This document shows positions 21,570 through 32,697 of a stretch of DNA of 39,418 nucleotides, one piece after another. The position numbers and the translations under genes were made by a program. The stretch is from Cytidiella melzeri (Eukaryota; Basidiomycota; Agaricomycetes; Polyporales; Irpicaceae): NCBI GenBank assembly GCA_022592445.1, contig JABYQR010000400.1, positions 1 through 39,418 on the forward strand, read 5' to 3'. The notes under the pieces were generated by a model, which was given only the letters and a program-made list of their open reading frames with translations, was not told the DNA's origin and made no database searches. The stretch's first letter is position 1. Each line of letters opens with the position of its first letter.

Positions 21570-23075
21570 AGCGTGCGCGTGAAATGTGGCCACAGTCACG
21601 GTGGACGAGAGAAGAATAGGCTGGAGTCCGTCCGTGCGAGGCTCGAGCCATTGAAGCGTCGGGATGGGCGGCCCGGACGACCTGTGGTAAGGCAAGTTCT
21701 TAGTTTTGCGATTGAACTTGAAGCGAACGTTCGACACATGATCATATCTCCTCACTATTGCGGCCACTAGTACGGGCCCATGCCAGTCGGCGCAATTGCT
21801 CTCTCAATACGCATAACTTGTCCATCGTCCGTTTCAGGTCGCTTGGGCGTGGGCAAACATGGTGAGCCTCATGGTGAAAGGTCGAGCACAGGCTAATAGC
21901 TGCCTTTCAGCAAGAGTGCTTCTCGCGGATATGAACGAGCGAAAGAACCCATGGCAGGACTACTTGTCAAGCCATTCTACCAGGCCCACCAGTCTGTACA
22001 GCATTTGTCTCAGACGGACCCTTGCGACGTCGTTTGGTGAGTAAAGCTCGTGTTGGCGACGACAACACCGTGAGGGACAGGACAGGTTGATCAGTGGCTT
22101 CAGCCATTTATCGACAGACCGACGAAAATGTTGTACAAGATCATAACGCACGTCTCAGATACGAGAAAACGATGCGTGTACCGACCCTTCAAACGCCTGC
22201 AGGGTTTCAGCGCAGGAGCGCGGTCCTAGAGAGACCTTTGAGCTCCTCAGGCTGATGCCGTGAAGGACGACCAATTCGGCGGGTTCTCTGGCTCAACCTC
22301 GGCTGTACTGAGCAGTGGCAAGCACTCCTCGAAGTTCATCGCCATTCAGTATGTTGTTGCTCGAGTCGACTCGAATGCCTTTCGTGCTGTGAAACACAGT
22401 TGAGTGGACTGGCGCTAATCTTGCGTCTGTGTCCACTGATTTGATCGAACGTACTCAAGTACACAGGAAGATGTGGTGGCCGGGTACTTGATTCTACTTG
22501 TCTGTTACCGTAGGTTCGTGCAGCTTGCGATATTGATCCTCTTCGCTCCCAGATCCTATGCGAGAGCTGTCTCGTTACCCCCTCTGTGACCGACTTCACA
22601 GCCACAATATGTTGTGCGAACATACGACGAACAACAGAGCGTTCCGTGGGCTCGGACGCATCTGGGAAGCTTCGGACTCTGTGGGCGGTTCTATGCCACC
22701 ATCAACGACAAGTGGCGCAACTCCGCTGTATGTTCTTACCGTGACACCGTGACGACCATCATCATGCAATACTCCTAAATTGGCTTCGAACTCCGACAAG
22801 CACCCTCAATTTCCAGGGCCGATCTATATCAACCAATAAAATGCAATGCCGAAGGGTGCCGAATGATCTCTTACAGACTGTACGCTTATGTCATCCAGCG
22901 CTACGACAGATTTCCTAAGAAATCAATAAAGCTAAACAACCGTGACATAAAACCTCGAACCTCTCTGTCCCCTGTCCCTCGGTTCCCTCCCACATCTCTC
23001 TCTTGAGACTCCAACCAGGTCGACGACAAGCTCACCCTCTCTCACCGTACAACACCCCACCACTCATTGCCAGTC
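21570..23075. other. 1.5-kb interval without a supported gene
   Basis: Small ORFs exist on both strands but none shows a domain. At 21859-22200 (+) there are a few donor/acceptor-like pairs (gtgagt at 22038, acceptor at about 22084) and open stretches, without a frame that joins and carries a family motif. This could be a decayed or very small gene. The last ~100 bp before 23076 is a CT-rich promoter tract for the next gene. Confidence 0.4.
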
Positions 23076-23778
23076 ATGTCTATGAAGCGCAAGTTGTCAA
23101 TTGACTTTGACGACGAGGTCGCCTACTCAGTGAGTGCACATCCGCATTTATATTGGTTCCGGGGCTGCTGATCATTGAGCTATGTTTCGCTATCTAATCA
23201 CAGACAGCGAAGCGTCCCAATCTCTTCCAGTTCCCCACCTCTGACACGGACGTCGCTATGTCCGACGCCTCTTCGGACACAGACCTCCTCACACCCCTCG
23301 ATATGCCTGACTACTCCCTCCAGTTCCATTCCCGCCTCAACTCTACTGCCAGCACGACGTCCTCTGCCTCGTATACCTCGTCCCCGCAAAACCCGCAAAA
23401 CCACTCTTGTTAGTCGCTGGTTATCTCTATGTGTGCATTCGCAATTGACATGCATTGTAGTATCCTGCTACCCCGACTTGGTCGTCTACCCGTCGGTCGA
23501 TCAGTCCGCTGCTAACTTCAGCCCGAAACAAGTTGGGCTCATGCAGCCGAAGGGTACCTCGTTTACTCATCACGGGTAAGTTTGTTCCCAGATTCACTCT
23601 GTTATTGGTCCTGTATGCGCATATATTCGGGATGTTGAGACTCATCGGTTTGTCTAGACAAAATTGCTCTCAGATTCCTAAGCTTCGTATGGCCTGTGCT
23701 GCTGGCCTCAATGGTCAGCGCACGATGTGGGCGCACTGCGAGCAATGCGGCGCTATCGAGATGGTCGACACCGACTAA
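23076..23778 (+). CDS. conserved hypothetical protein, 164 aa, Cys-containing C-terminus
   Basis: Exons are 23076-23129, 23204-23408, 23461-23575 and 23658-23778, with introns of 74, 52 and 82 nt and consistent phases. The N-terminus is basic (MSMKRKLSIDFDDE). A Ser/Thr-rich acidic middle follows, which looks disordered. The C-terminal ~45 residues (PKLRMACAAGLNGQRTMWAH, then CEQCGAIEM) carry Cys residues including a CxxC. I have the impression of similar tails in uncharacterised basidiomycete proteins but cannot name a domain. The last acceptor is chosen at 23657 because the one nearer the tail (…ctctcag) breaks the frame. CT-rich leader, no TATA box. Possible nuclear protein (Lys/Arg start), function unknown. 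Confidence 0.75.
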
Positions 23779-24662
23779 AGAACAACATGGCCGACATATC
23801 ACCGCTAGTGACACACACCACTCGACATTCTACTCTACGTTTCTACCCTCTCTTACCGACAACTTACCTCCCATCAAGTCGACTCGTCGGCACTTTCGCC
23901 ATTCCCTCCGAGACAAGACCACCATATCGACTGGCCTGTTTGACACTGCGGTTACTTTTTATTCGTTTTCTATTGCTTACCTGACCCTCTATTCGAGCCC
24001 GTTCTAAAGGTGACCACTTCGACCACTTCACCCCAAAATTGCCGATCCAAAACTGTCGATTGCCGGCAACCTATGCATCGAAGTGAGCGACAGGCACTCA
24101 CTGATATCTCCGGTCCCGGCATAGAATTTATTATGGCTATGCGGACGACAATGCAAAGTCGCTATAACTAACTGGTTCCACATTTCCTTTGACCTCGACT
24201 TCTCCTCTCATGCACAAGTTTCTCTCCAATGGAAAGTCGACACTCGGGATTTGGATGTCTCTGCCATGCGCCTCAGGCCGTGTTTATTTATTATCCGCCG
24301 TAACAGCTTTTCGGTCGTCCCATCCCATCATTCATTCCACTGTCCAATCTTACACCCGCCCTCTCATCTGCCCTGCTACTCCCATCCGAATCAACTTCCG
24401 TGCTTCAATGCTGTTGTTCTCGTTCGCGCATATTATTATGTTTGCTCTGTCGTTGTATCATACACTAGCCTCACTCAACAATTGCTCTCCTCGATTTCTG
24501 GATGATTGAAGTGTGAGTGCAAGTGTTTGGACGCCAGTGGCTATCCTGGGAAAGCATCGATGTCATATATTACTCACCGGTGGCACATGCTCGAAACACA
24601 GCTTGCCGTCATGTTCACTGACATTTTTGCACATAACCTCTTGCTTTTTGACGACAACGACC
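23779..24662. other. intergenic, no gene recognised
   Basis: The T-rich first ~230 bp look like a 3' untranslated region of the preceding gene. The rest must hold the promoter of the hydrate dehydratase gene. Open frames at 24189-24509 and 24251-24505 overlap each other and lack family motifs. Confidence 0.5.
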
Positions 24663-26066
24663 ATGCCAGTTCCAAAGACAGTACTTGAGCAAATCAAGCA
24701 GCTTATCCCTCCGCTCAACGGAACGCTACATAAGGGCCAGTCGGGGCGCGTGGGTGTGCTGGGAGGTGCTCTGGAGTGAGCGATGATGACCTTCGGAGAG
24801 AGTGTAAGAATTAACGGCGATAAAGTTACACAGGAGCACCGTTCTTTGCCTCCATGTCTGCACAGCGTATGGTACGTTCAGTGCGCAAAGCAGTATGTGG
24901 ATGGTCAAACCTGAAGCTTGAAGATTGAACATATAGGGAGCGGACCTCTCGCACGTCATTTGCTCTCCCACCGCCGCCGCCGCTATCAAGTCATACTCTC
25001 CTGACCTGATAGTACACCCTATACTGCGCGAAGATCAGTAAGTCTTAACCTGCCATGCCTTGAAGCACTGGTAGTCTTCACAGGAACTACCTTGCTTCGC
25101 AGAGACCCCAATGAAGTCAAGACTACGCTCAAAGGCCTGCTTTCACGCCTACACGTCCTCGTGATCGGGCCAGGTCTGGGCAGGGAGCCGTACATGCAGA
25201 AATTTGCAAAGATGGCAGTTGGTATCGCGAGAGACCAGGCAATGTTCCTTGTTCTTGACGCAGAGGCGCTGTCGCTCGTGGGTCAGGATAAATCACTGGT
25301 GAAAGGCTATCGTCGGGCGATACTGACGCCGAACGTGGCGGAGTTCAAGAGGTTGAGCGAACATGTGGTGAGTTTTTGTTTGGATCTGCATCGTTTTCGA
25401 TTTACTAGGCTCGTCTTACTGAGGATGTACAGAACGTGGACCCAAAGACTCCTTCGGACAAACGCGCTATGGAGGTCTCTAGGGCGTTTGGAGGCGTGAC
25501 GGTCTTGCAGAAGGGAGGAGAAGACATCATCGCCACCAACACGGGCGGCGCGTCCAAGGAGGACGCAGAGAAGAGCAAAGTCGATCCTAACGAAGAGTCG
25601 ACGGAGGAGCAGGTTGTAGTTGACGTGCAGGGTGGGCTGAAGCGGTGTGGAGGACAAGGAGATATCCTGACCGGGACGGTCGCGACGGTATTGGCTTGGG
25701 GAAAGTGTTTTGAGGACGGAGCGTTCGGGTGTGTCTCTATATGCGCCTTGATTTCATGCGTTGTCTCATGGTTTGGGCTTACTTGTAGGGATGGATCGAT
25801 AGCTTCGTCCCGCATCCCGTTGCTCGCCGCTGTCGCTGGTTCTATGGTCACTCGTACAGCCTCCAAACGAGCGTTCTCCAGGAACGGACGAGGTTCGTAC
25901 ATTCCACACACTTTCTTTCCACATCTTTTTAGCTAACGCATACACCCACGCTTCTTCAGGTGTCGTGACGCAAGACATGCTTCCAGAAGTTGGAGGCGCG
26001 TTCGTGGAGGTGTTCGGAAACGAAGGCGAGAAAGGTTGGGGAGGAAGCGCAGAAGGGAAGCTGTAG
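24663..26066 (+). CDS. NNR2: ATP-dependent (S)-NAD(P)H-hydrate dehydratase, 343 aa
   Basis: Nicotinamide-nucleotide repair enzyme. It dehydrates damaged NADHX/NADPHX back to NAD(P)H using ATP and works with the NAXE/NNR1 epimerase. Seven exons: 24663-24775, 24826-24871, 24937-25037, 25103-25367, 25433-25728, 25789-25892 and 25960-26066, introns 50-67 nt, phases consistent. Markers: [12 protein letters not shown] near residue 23, [30 protein letters not shown], and the ribokinase-like nucleotide motif [10 protein letters not shown]. Length is normal for the YKL151C/CARKD family. A ~30-residue Lys/Glu-rich insert ([19 protein letters not shown]) lies between ATNTGG and VVVDVQGG. No clear mitochondrial presequence. 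The acceptors at 24825 and 25102 were chosen because nearer AGs break the frame. Confidence 0.94.
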
Positions 26067-26315
26067 CTCAAGTGTAGGATATTCGAGCTCGTGTATGATC
26101 GACTGAAAACAATGAATCAGAGTGTATGCTTTGCGTATAGTGCAGATCCTGCGCTGCCCTGCCAGTGAATCGTCGTCTGCCTAACTCCTCGGTTGATCAT
26201 CAATGTGCTCTCCTACACATAACTCAGCAATAAACAATCGCTGAGTAGGCGGGCTACACTACGGCAGGAGGGGAACGCGACTACGGTAAGTCATAAAAGA
26301 CAGACAGTGATGCGA

Positions 26316-26340
26316 CGCGACGCGTCGCGCCAGTCACGTG
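26316..26340. promoter_or_regulatory. palindrome with ACGCGT plus CACGTG
   Basis: A 14-bp perfect palindrome (cgcgacgcgtcgcg, 26316-26329) contains ACGCGT, and a CACGTG E-box-type palindrome follows at 26335-26340. Both are known protein-binding words in fungi (MBF-type and bHLH-type). They lie about 410 bp upstream of the first GRDP-like gene. Function here is inference. Confidence 0.35.
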
Positions 26341-26688
26341 CAGCTACCTGCCGCCCTTCGAGGCTTCCGCCTTTCTCTTGCGCACTTGATGACGACGACG
26401 TTGTCGCCCACCGACGCTGTAATCATACATAATCTTCGTACGTCACATGCGCATTGGCCTCCTGCACAAAACGACGTCGAATGCAACTCGACATTAGGAA
26501 CGTGCCGGACTGCACAGCTTGAAGTACGCGTGCCAGGTTATGACTGACAGAGGGCTATGAGCTGGTAAGCATTTGGACAGGAATGAGCATGTGCAGAATA
26601 CAGAGTTGCTCTATGCGCTGATTGGCGATGTAATTTGTTTTCGCGTAGAGTTTTCAGGGTCGTCTACCATGGGAAGCGCAAGCGGACG

Positions 26689-26694
26689 TATAAA
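26689..26694 (+). promoter_or_regulatory. TATA box of GRDP-like gene A
   Basis: tataaa in the context cgtataaaggg, 63 bases upstream of the ATG at 26752. Confidence 0.65.
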
Positions 26695-26751
26695 GGGAGA
26701 CTTGCTGTATAGCAGTCTCCAAAATCATCTGCTTGTCACCTCTAGCCAATT

Positions 26752-29221
26752 ATGACCGTCCGAGGTCGTCCTTCAGACGCAGCCAGCACACCTACTCCAC
26801 CACTTTCATCTTCACGTTCCATTACTTCGCCTTTCCGCCACTATGACTCTTCAGAACGACCTGCATACTGCAAGATCGGCAAGCAACCTGTGCTCACACC
26901 ACTAGTATCACTACCACAGGTGAAGGCCCACCTTTCCCTGTTACGCGCCATAAAAGACCTCCGCAGAACCGTCGAAGAAGGGACAGACGAGAGGTTCCCC
27001 GAGTACGTAAAAATGTTGCAGCCTGCCCAGCGGTGGATTTGGATGGTCGGCCTTGCTATCGAACGGTGCACCGAGACTCCTTTATCTATCTCTTCTCCTC
27101 CGAGCTCACTCGGAAGAATTATCAGGTTTATGAAATGGATCAAGACTGTACAGCCGACGCAGTTGTCGGCTTGGCTGGAAGACCAATTACCCCCATTAGA
27201 CGTCCTCATGGTGTGGCATACGTATATGCTCAATCCTCAGTGAGTGAACACGTTCGGAGTTCTTTGCTTTGAGTGTATGATATAAAATCAGGTGGTATGC
27301 GGAGGACTGTGATAGGCTGAAGATTCTTCGCGGGCTGAAAAGCGTGAATGACTATTTGTTGCAAAGTCTGGTGCGTGAGAATGCCGCTGGACGTCACTTG
27401 GCTAAACGGGTGGGGGTTAGGTGGCCGTCGAAGACATCGGCGCATACGAACCTTCCGACGATCATAGACAATCCTGGCGTGACGCCTACGGTACTTCGTG
27501 GGACCCTCTCAACGCAGCAGGGGATGGTACTTTGGAACATCACGACGTTGTTTGCCCAAAGTGCTTAATTCCCCAGTCCGTTTGTAAGTGCTTTTTCATT
27601 AATGAGGGTCTCTTATCTAATCGTCATCCTGGAGCCAACGTTGATGACCAAGGCCACGGTTATTTACAGAATGCCTTTATGTCTGAATGTACGGAGTGCA
27701 GCGGTTTAATCACAAAAGAACGCCTCGCCGTTCACAAGCTCGTCCAGGACTTGGTACGTGATCATACAGCTGACGAAGACGTGCATGAATACGGTCTTGG
27801 TGTGTATCTTCCGTACGTAATTCGTCTCTAACACTGCGCCGTCGGCACTGGCTTATACCTTGATCGCAGCGGCACGCTCAGAACGCATACAGAGGCGGCT
27901 GATGTGATTGGTGCTTCGAATGTCAAGAAACGTGTGCGGAATACTGAAGCCTGCTCCCGGTCACTTGCTGCAGTAGTTAGTACCGTGAGGGAAGAATATC
28001 AGACACCAAGCTGATTGTCGTTGTTAGGCTATGTACCAGCCCAAATCAACCGAAGCGACTGCATCCGTTTGGGAACGCTCTCTGGTGCTGGAGCTGGAAA
28101 GTTCCATGGGGGAGGTGCGTCGGCAGGTCAGACAAGCGTTTCCTTCTTCGAAAGGAGAGAAAATGTGAGTCTACTCTATCAAGAGGAACGAGCAGCGTAC
28201 TCATCATGTTGTTCTCGCGCCAGCGTGAACCGCATATTTTCAGCGTATACAGACGATCGCCCCTTCTCTGTTGACCTTGTCGGTGCGATCCTGCGCCAAG
28301 GGACATTCATAGATAAGATGCACGAGGTCGGCTGGACCACACAGGATCGGTTCAGTAACGAGGAGGATGTTATCATTCTAGCACATGCCATTGGTCGATA
28401 TCATGCGTAAGCCAGTCGTATAGCCCTGTGGGCTTTCAATGTGTCAACTCATCTCAATGTTTTTGTAAGGTTTCTAGATCTCTTGTCGACTTCACCGACG
28501 TCGCTCTTTGTGCCCACTCTGGATATCGACCTTGTTTGGCACACACATCAATTGATGGGTCATGTGTATGCTGAAGATTGCTTGAAATACGTTGGCCGAT
28601 ACATTGATCAGTAGGCCGTTCTTCTTCAGTTATGAATACCGTTACGTTCTAACTTGCTAACAGTGACGACAAAGTAGAAGAGTCTCATTTGGCCAACTCG
28701 TTCGATCAAACGTGTCGTGCATGGCAGGCGAGTACAGCGCTGTTTCCGGACCTTACGCATTGCAAGCTCATAGTTGCATGATACAGCGACAATTCGGTGT
28801 TCCTTTTACACATTGCGGATGTCCCACACCTGTCCCAGACACTGGGTTCAAGCGACTGCGAACCGTCGTCTCATCTCTCAACATGACCCGCTCAGCTTCT
28901 GTTCCCATCCTCAATCTCATACCGCCAGATCACCCTGACGCGCTATCAGCGACCCACGCGAGCGAGCACAACGCCTTCCTGTTCGCAACGAACTCCCGCG
29001 GGTTCGGGTCACAAGAGCGCTTGGCGCGGCAGGAGAGGATAAAGCAGTGGCAGGAATACGAAGAAAGGACGGCGAAGAGGAGAGAGGTAGCTTTTCCGGT
29101 GAGACGGGGCGATTCGGACCATGATCCGGCGTTCTTAGCTGCTCCTCCCTTCTGGGCATTCGCTGGTGCACCTCTTGGGGTGTGCACCGCTGCCTCTTAC
29201 ACGGGTAGAGTGAGCATTTAA
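26752..29221 (+). CDS. GRDP-like (DUF1399) protein A, 637 aa
   Basis: Exons: 26752-27065, 27126-27239, 27292-27370, 27421-27583, 27635-27812, 27870-27975, 28028-28164, 28224-28406, 28470-28610, 28664-28727 and 28787-29221. First DUF1399 half at about residues 40-170 (VKAHLSLLRAIKDLR, LPPLDVLMVWHTYMLNP, WYAEDCDRL). A Cys insert follows with CPKC and CTEC, zinc-ribbon-like. Second half at about 330-480 (NRIFSAYTDDRPFSVDLV, FVPTLDIDLVWHTHQL). The two WHT-H/Y blocks suggest an internal duplication. The C-terminal part has FTHCGCP, ATHASEHN and HDPAFL, shared with its paralogs. The glycine-rich tail of the family is missing; the frame stops soon after a gtgagc at the place where B and C splice to their tail exons. 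The intron 28728-28786 begins GC. The family is known in plants as GRDP proteins; fungal function unknown. Exon 6 end is uncertain (27975 or 27984). Confidence 0.87.
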
Positions 29222-29855
29222 CTTCGAAAGACATGCTTTGCGACCGGTGTTTGTAGCTACTTATTGTGAGTGGTCATCATGTGCATTGCATTCGCTCGCT
29301 CATTTTGTTGAAATACAATACAGCTCCTTGCGTACCCGAGCGCTGAGTTGTTGCAGTGAACATAGCATTTCAATCGGCTGCGATGGTCCTGATGAAGGTG
29401 GCGGTGTCAGGCGATCTACTCACGGTAGCGGCTGTTCAGGACGTGCCTTGTCTAGGTCGTCCGTGCTTACACGATGAAATGAGGAGGCGCATCAGCAAGA
29501 GGTGTGGACTGCCAGCGCTGTCAGTGACACAATGGGTATCATCTTCTGCACTCCATATTGGCAAGGAAATTACTCACAATGCCTTGACCAGCTACTTGGA
29601 ACCACCAAGTAGTAGATAGCCAGCTTTCAGCGAGGCTGATAATTTGAGCTGGGGTATGTTGCCGCCCGGAAACGAGCGTAGCGTCTGATCAGCTGTTACA
29701 TTGATGCTGTGTCGCTAAATACACGATGCCATGAGGCTATATGTGTCTCAGGTCCCATTGCCTCCGTGGGGAAACAAGCTCTGATTTATGTAGCAAGGCC
29801 TGGCATACTTGACAAAAGGACTCACAACTGAATCTGCCTTCAACTGCAACTCGTC
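29222..29855. other. intergenic, possible lost tail exon
   Basis: No independent gene. A frame at about 29394-29460 encodes a Gly/Ser/Cys-rich stretch (EGGGVRRSTHGSGCSG), reminiscent of the short tail exon of paralog B. No acceptor that joins it in frame to gene A is evident. The rest must contain the promoter of gene B. Confidence 0.35.
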
Positions 29856-32390
29856 ATGAGCTCACGCACAACTGACCCTCCCTTGCCAGATTACTCGGAA
29901 GACAGAGAATTACCACCTAATTACACGCCACCGAAGACATACAAGGTAGGAGGGCATACGTTGTATGCACCTCTTGTTCGAGTGGCACAGGTCAAGGCGC
30001 ATTTATGTCTCTTGCGCGCGATAAAGAACTTGAGGACCGTAGTCGAGGATGGCCAAGACGGGAGGTTCCCAAGTCTCGCACGCGACCTGGCGCCACCACA
30101 GCGTTGGGGGTGGTTTATCAACCTTGCAGTAGAACGGTAGGTGAGCCTGTGTTCACTGAAGAATAAGAACGAACATTCACAATGTTGTGTTTGAATCAGC
30201 TTCTGGAGATGGGTCAAAGTCGTCAAATTGACAAAGCTCAGTCCGTGGATACACGAAGAACTGCCTCCGTTAGACGTTCTTATGGTCTGGCACACCTACA
30301 TGCTCAACCCAGTGTGACTATACGCGCATATTTTTCCGCGTGGGACTTTGCTAACTTGGATCTAGATGGTACAGCGAGGATTGCGACCGTCTTCCTGACC
30401 TTCAAACCTTGAAAAAGCTTGGGCAGCGACTGTTGAGCACTCTAGTGAGGATTGACCAAGGCTAAATCCCACGAATGTACAAGCTAACCGCCTGTAGATT
30501 GCGATTGAGGACATCAACACACACGAAGCAGACGCGGAACGAAAGGCTTCTTGGGAAGCCCAAACCAACACTCCTTTTGACCCTATTGACTCTGCTGGGA
30601 AACTGACGCAGTGTACCGTTCCTTGCCCGATGTGCACGTCTCCCGTTGTGGTCAGTGAGTGACCCTCATCTTCAAAGCTCAAGGATTTCGCGCCATTCTG
30701 ATCATTTTCGTGTTTGTTTTGCAGTGTATATCAACAAGGCTGGCACAGGCTACGCGCAACAAGGCTTCCAAGCCCGTTGCCAGTCATGCGAGTTCCTGTA
30801 CACCAAAGTGGACCTCGCCGTACGCAAGTTTGCCCACAACTTGGTTTTGGATCACCACGATCCAGCCGTTGTTGGGCAGTACGGGAAATCGGTCTTCATG
30901 GCGTGAGTGTACAAAATATTCTAGATCAAGCTCGCGTCATGACTGCTCTGAGCAGGGGAACTTTGCGAACGATCAAGCGAGATGACAATTCCGCCAACGC
31001 ATCAACGTTGAAAGACAAGCTCAGAGTAGCGTATCCTTTGAGTAGACCGCCAGGTGCCGTGCGTGTTGTTTTGTCTTTGTCTTGCTGGAGTTTCTGACGA
31101 GCAAAAATAAAGACATCTGCTGAGTGGGAGAAACATATCCTTAAGGTCACGGAAGGGGCAGTAATCAGACTCAAGGCAGCAGCCGCAATCGTTCTCGCCA
31201 GAGGGGGCATCAGGTTTGTAGGCCTTTGCTTTCGGTGGGACCGAACTATACCTGGAATCACTGAGTATGTATATGTCCCGCAGGGTCCAACGGGTTCTGA
31301 GTGCATATACAGACGAGAAGCCATTTTCGGTAGACCTCGTAAACGCGGTGATGCGGCAATGCTCGTTTGTGGACAAGATGCACCAGTTTGGATGGACATC
31401 TCTGGGATTCTTTGATAGTGCAGAGGACGAGATTGTGCTGCAACATGCCATTACACGATATCACGGGTATGTCAGCCTTAGATGAAAGTCTGACCCTGCT
31501 CAGCATATGTTTGTACCAACTTCTAACAGGTTCTTGGACCTCCTTTCTGTTTCCCAATTCTCTTTCATGGTGCCAACACTGGACATTGATCTTGTATGGC
31601 ACACTCACCAGCTCACGGGCACAGCCTATCACGAAGACTGCGGAGAATACTTGAACCGGTTCGTCGACCAGTATGTCTACCGTTTTCACTCAGTTGCTTG
31701 AAAGGATAACGAATGATATTACAGTGACGACAAGATCGAAGAAAGCTTTCTGGCTACGTCGTTCGACGAATCATGCCGAGCTTGGAAAGTGCGTCCGACA
31801 AAAGGTTTATTGACATAGCTATTGAAACAAACTTTCCATACCAACCTCAGGAACGCTTTGGCGCGCCCTACACTTACTGCGGCTGTCCACTGCCAGGCGA
31901 ACGCATCGGTGAACGCTTCGCTCGCCTCAAACAGCGCATGCAAAGGACCAAGAACGAGACCGACTCAGACCTCTTGCCCATCAATCACGCCAACGGGTCC
32001 GCGGCGACGCACCCCAGCGAGCACAACACCTTTGTGACGACGGCTTTCGAGCGGGATACCGACGCGCGGCGTAAATACCGGGCAGAGAAGGTGAGACGAC
32101 GGGAGAAGAGGGCGAAGATGCAGCAGGGGGAGCATGAGCCTGCGTTTTTGTATCCGATTCCGTTCTTTGGGCAAGTACCGGAGTCGGGATGTGTCGTTGT
32201 CGGGACGGTGAACAGCCATGACCTCGGATGTGCGGTGGTGAGTGCGTGGGTGAGAACTTTTTAAGGCTGTTTGCTGATTATGTTTATTGGTTAGGGTGCT
32301 GGCGCGTGCAGTGGCGGAGGTGCGCGAGGGCAGGCGGCGTGTATAGGGGAGAATTTGGCGATGCCGTACGCCGTCGTTGCCGGAACTTGA
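29856..32390 (+). CDS. GRDP-like (DUF1399) protein B, 627 aa
   Basis: Tandem paralog of gene A. Exons: 29856-30136, 30200-30313, 30366-30444, 30498-30654, 30725-30902, 30956-31058, 31113-31213, 31284-31466, 31530-31670, 31725-31788, 31851-32237 and 32295-32390. Exons of 114, 79, 178, 183, 141 and 64 nt equal those of A. Motifs in order: AHLCLLRAIKNLR, LPPLDVLMVWHTYMLNP, WYSEDCDRL, CPMC and CQSC, AYTDEKPFSVDLV, MVPTLDIDLVWHTHQL, YTYCGCPLPG, ATHPSEHN, HEPAFLYP. The second intron needs a weak gtgact donor, but it gives the same exon length and phase as A and C. The last exon encodes a short Gly/Ala/Cys-rich tail (GAGACSGGGARGQAAC). Product probably cytosolic; no signal peptide. Function unknown. 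Confidence 0.87.
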
Positions 32391-32697
32391 ATGTTGGCTG
32401 CCATTCAGCGAAGGGACGATTACTTGTGAGCTAATGGTAGACAGGCACGTCCTATGGAGACAACAATGCGCGTGTCAATAGTTAGACCTGCAACGTGAGT
32501 TAAGCGCGCTAAATGAAAATGAAAGGCCGGTTTCGATGTGAGCCTTTGCAAGTTCAGCAAGTGGCGGTGTATACATTACAAATTCAAAAATCCTACACAC
32601 GTCAACAGTTACAACAAGGCCTATACTACATAGATCACGGTCATTATACACAGAAAAGATTCCTCTCAAATCATATGGTATAGCACACATCTAACAT
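32391..32697. other. convergent intergenic region
   Basis: About 300 bp lie between the stops of gene B (+) and gene C (-), so both 3' ends and terminators lie here. No further gene is seen. The minus-strand ORF at 32475-32690 has no support. Confidence 0.5.

Larger units (their letters stand above)
26067..26751. other. intergenic region with promoter of the first GRDP-like gene
   Basis: Just after the dehydratase gene is an actcagc / gctgagt hairpin (26222-26246) with aataaac in its loop, a possible 3'-end signal. The rest is upstream sequence of the next gene and contains no supported ORF. Confidence 0.5.

Noticed and set aside
25405..25911. 168-codon minus-strand ORF
   Set aside because: Antisense to hydrate dehydratase exons, which join with correct phase and carry the ribokinase-like motif.
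29238..29477. 79-codon ORF downstream of gene A as a separate gene
   Set aside because: No start context or promoter. Its Gly/Cys-rich end may be a relic of the tail exon and is reported only as such.
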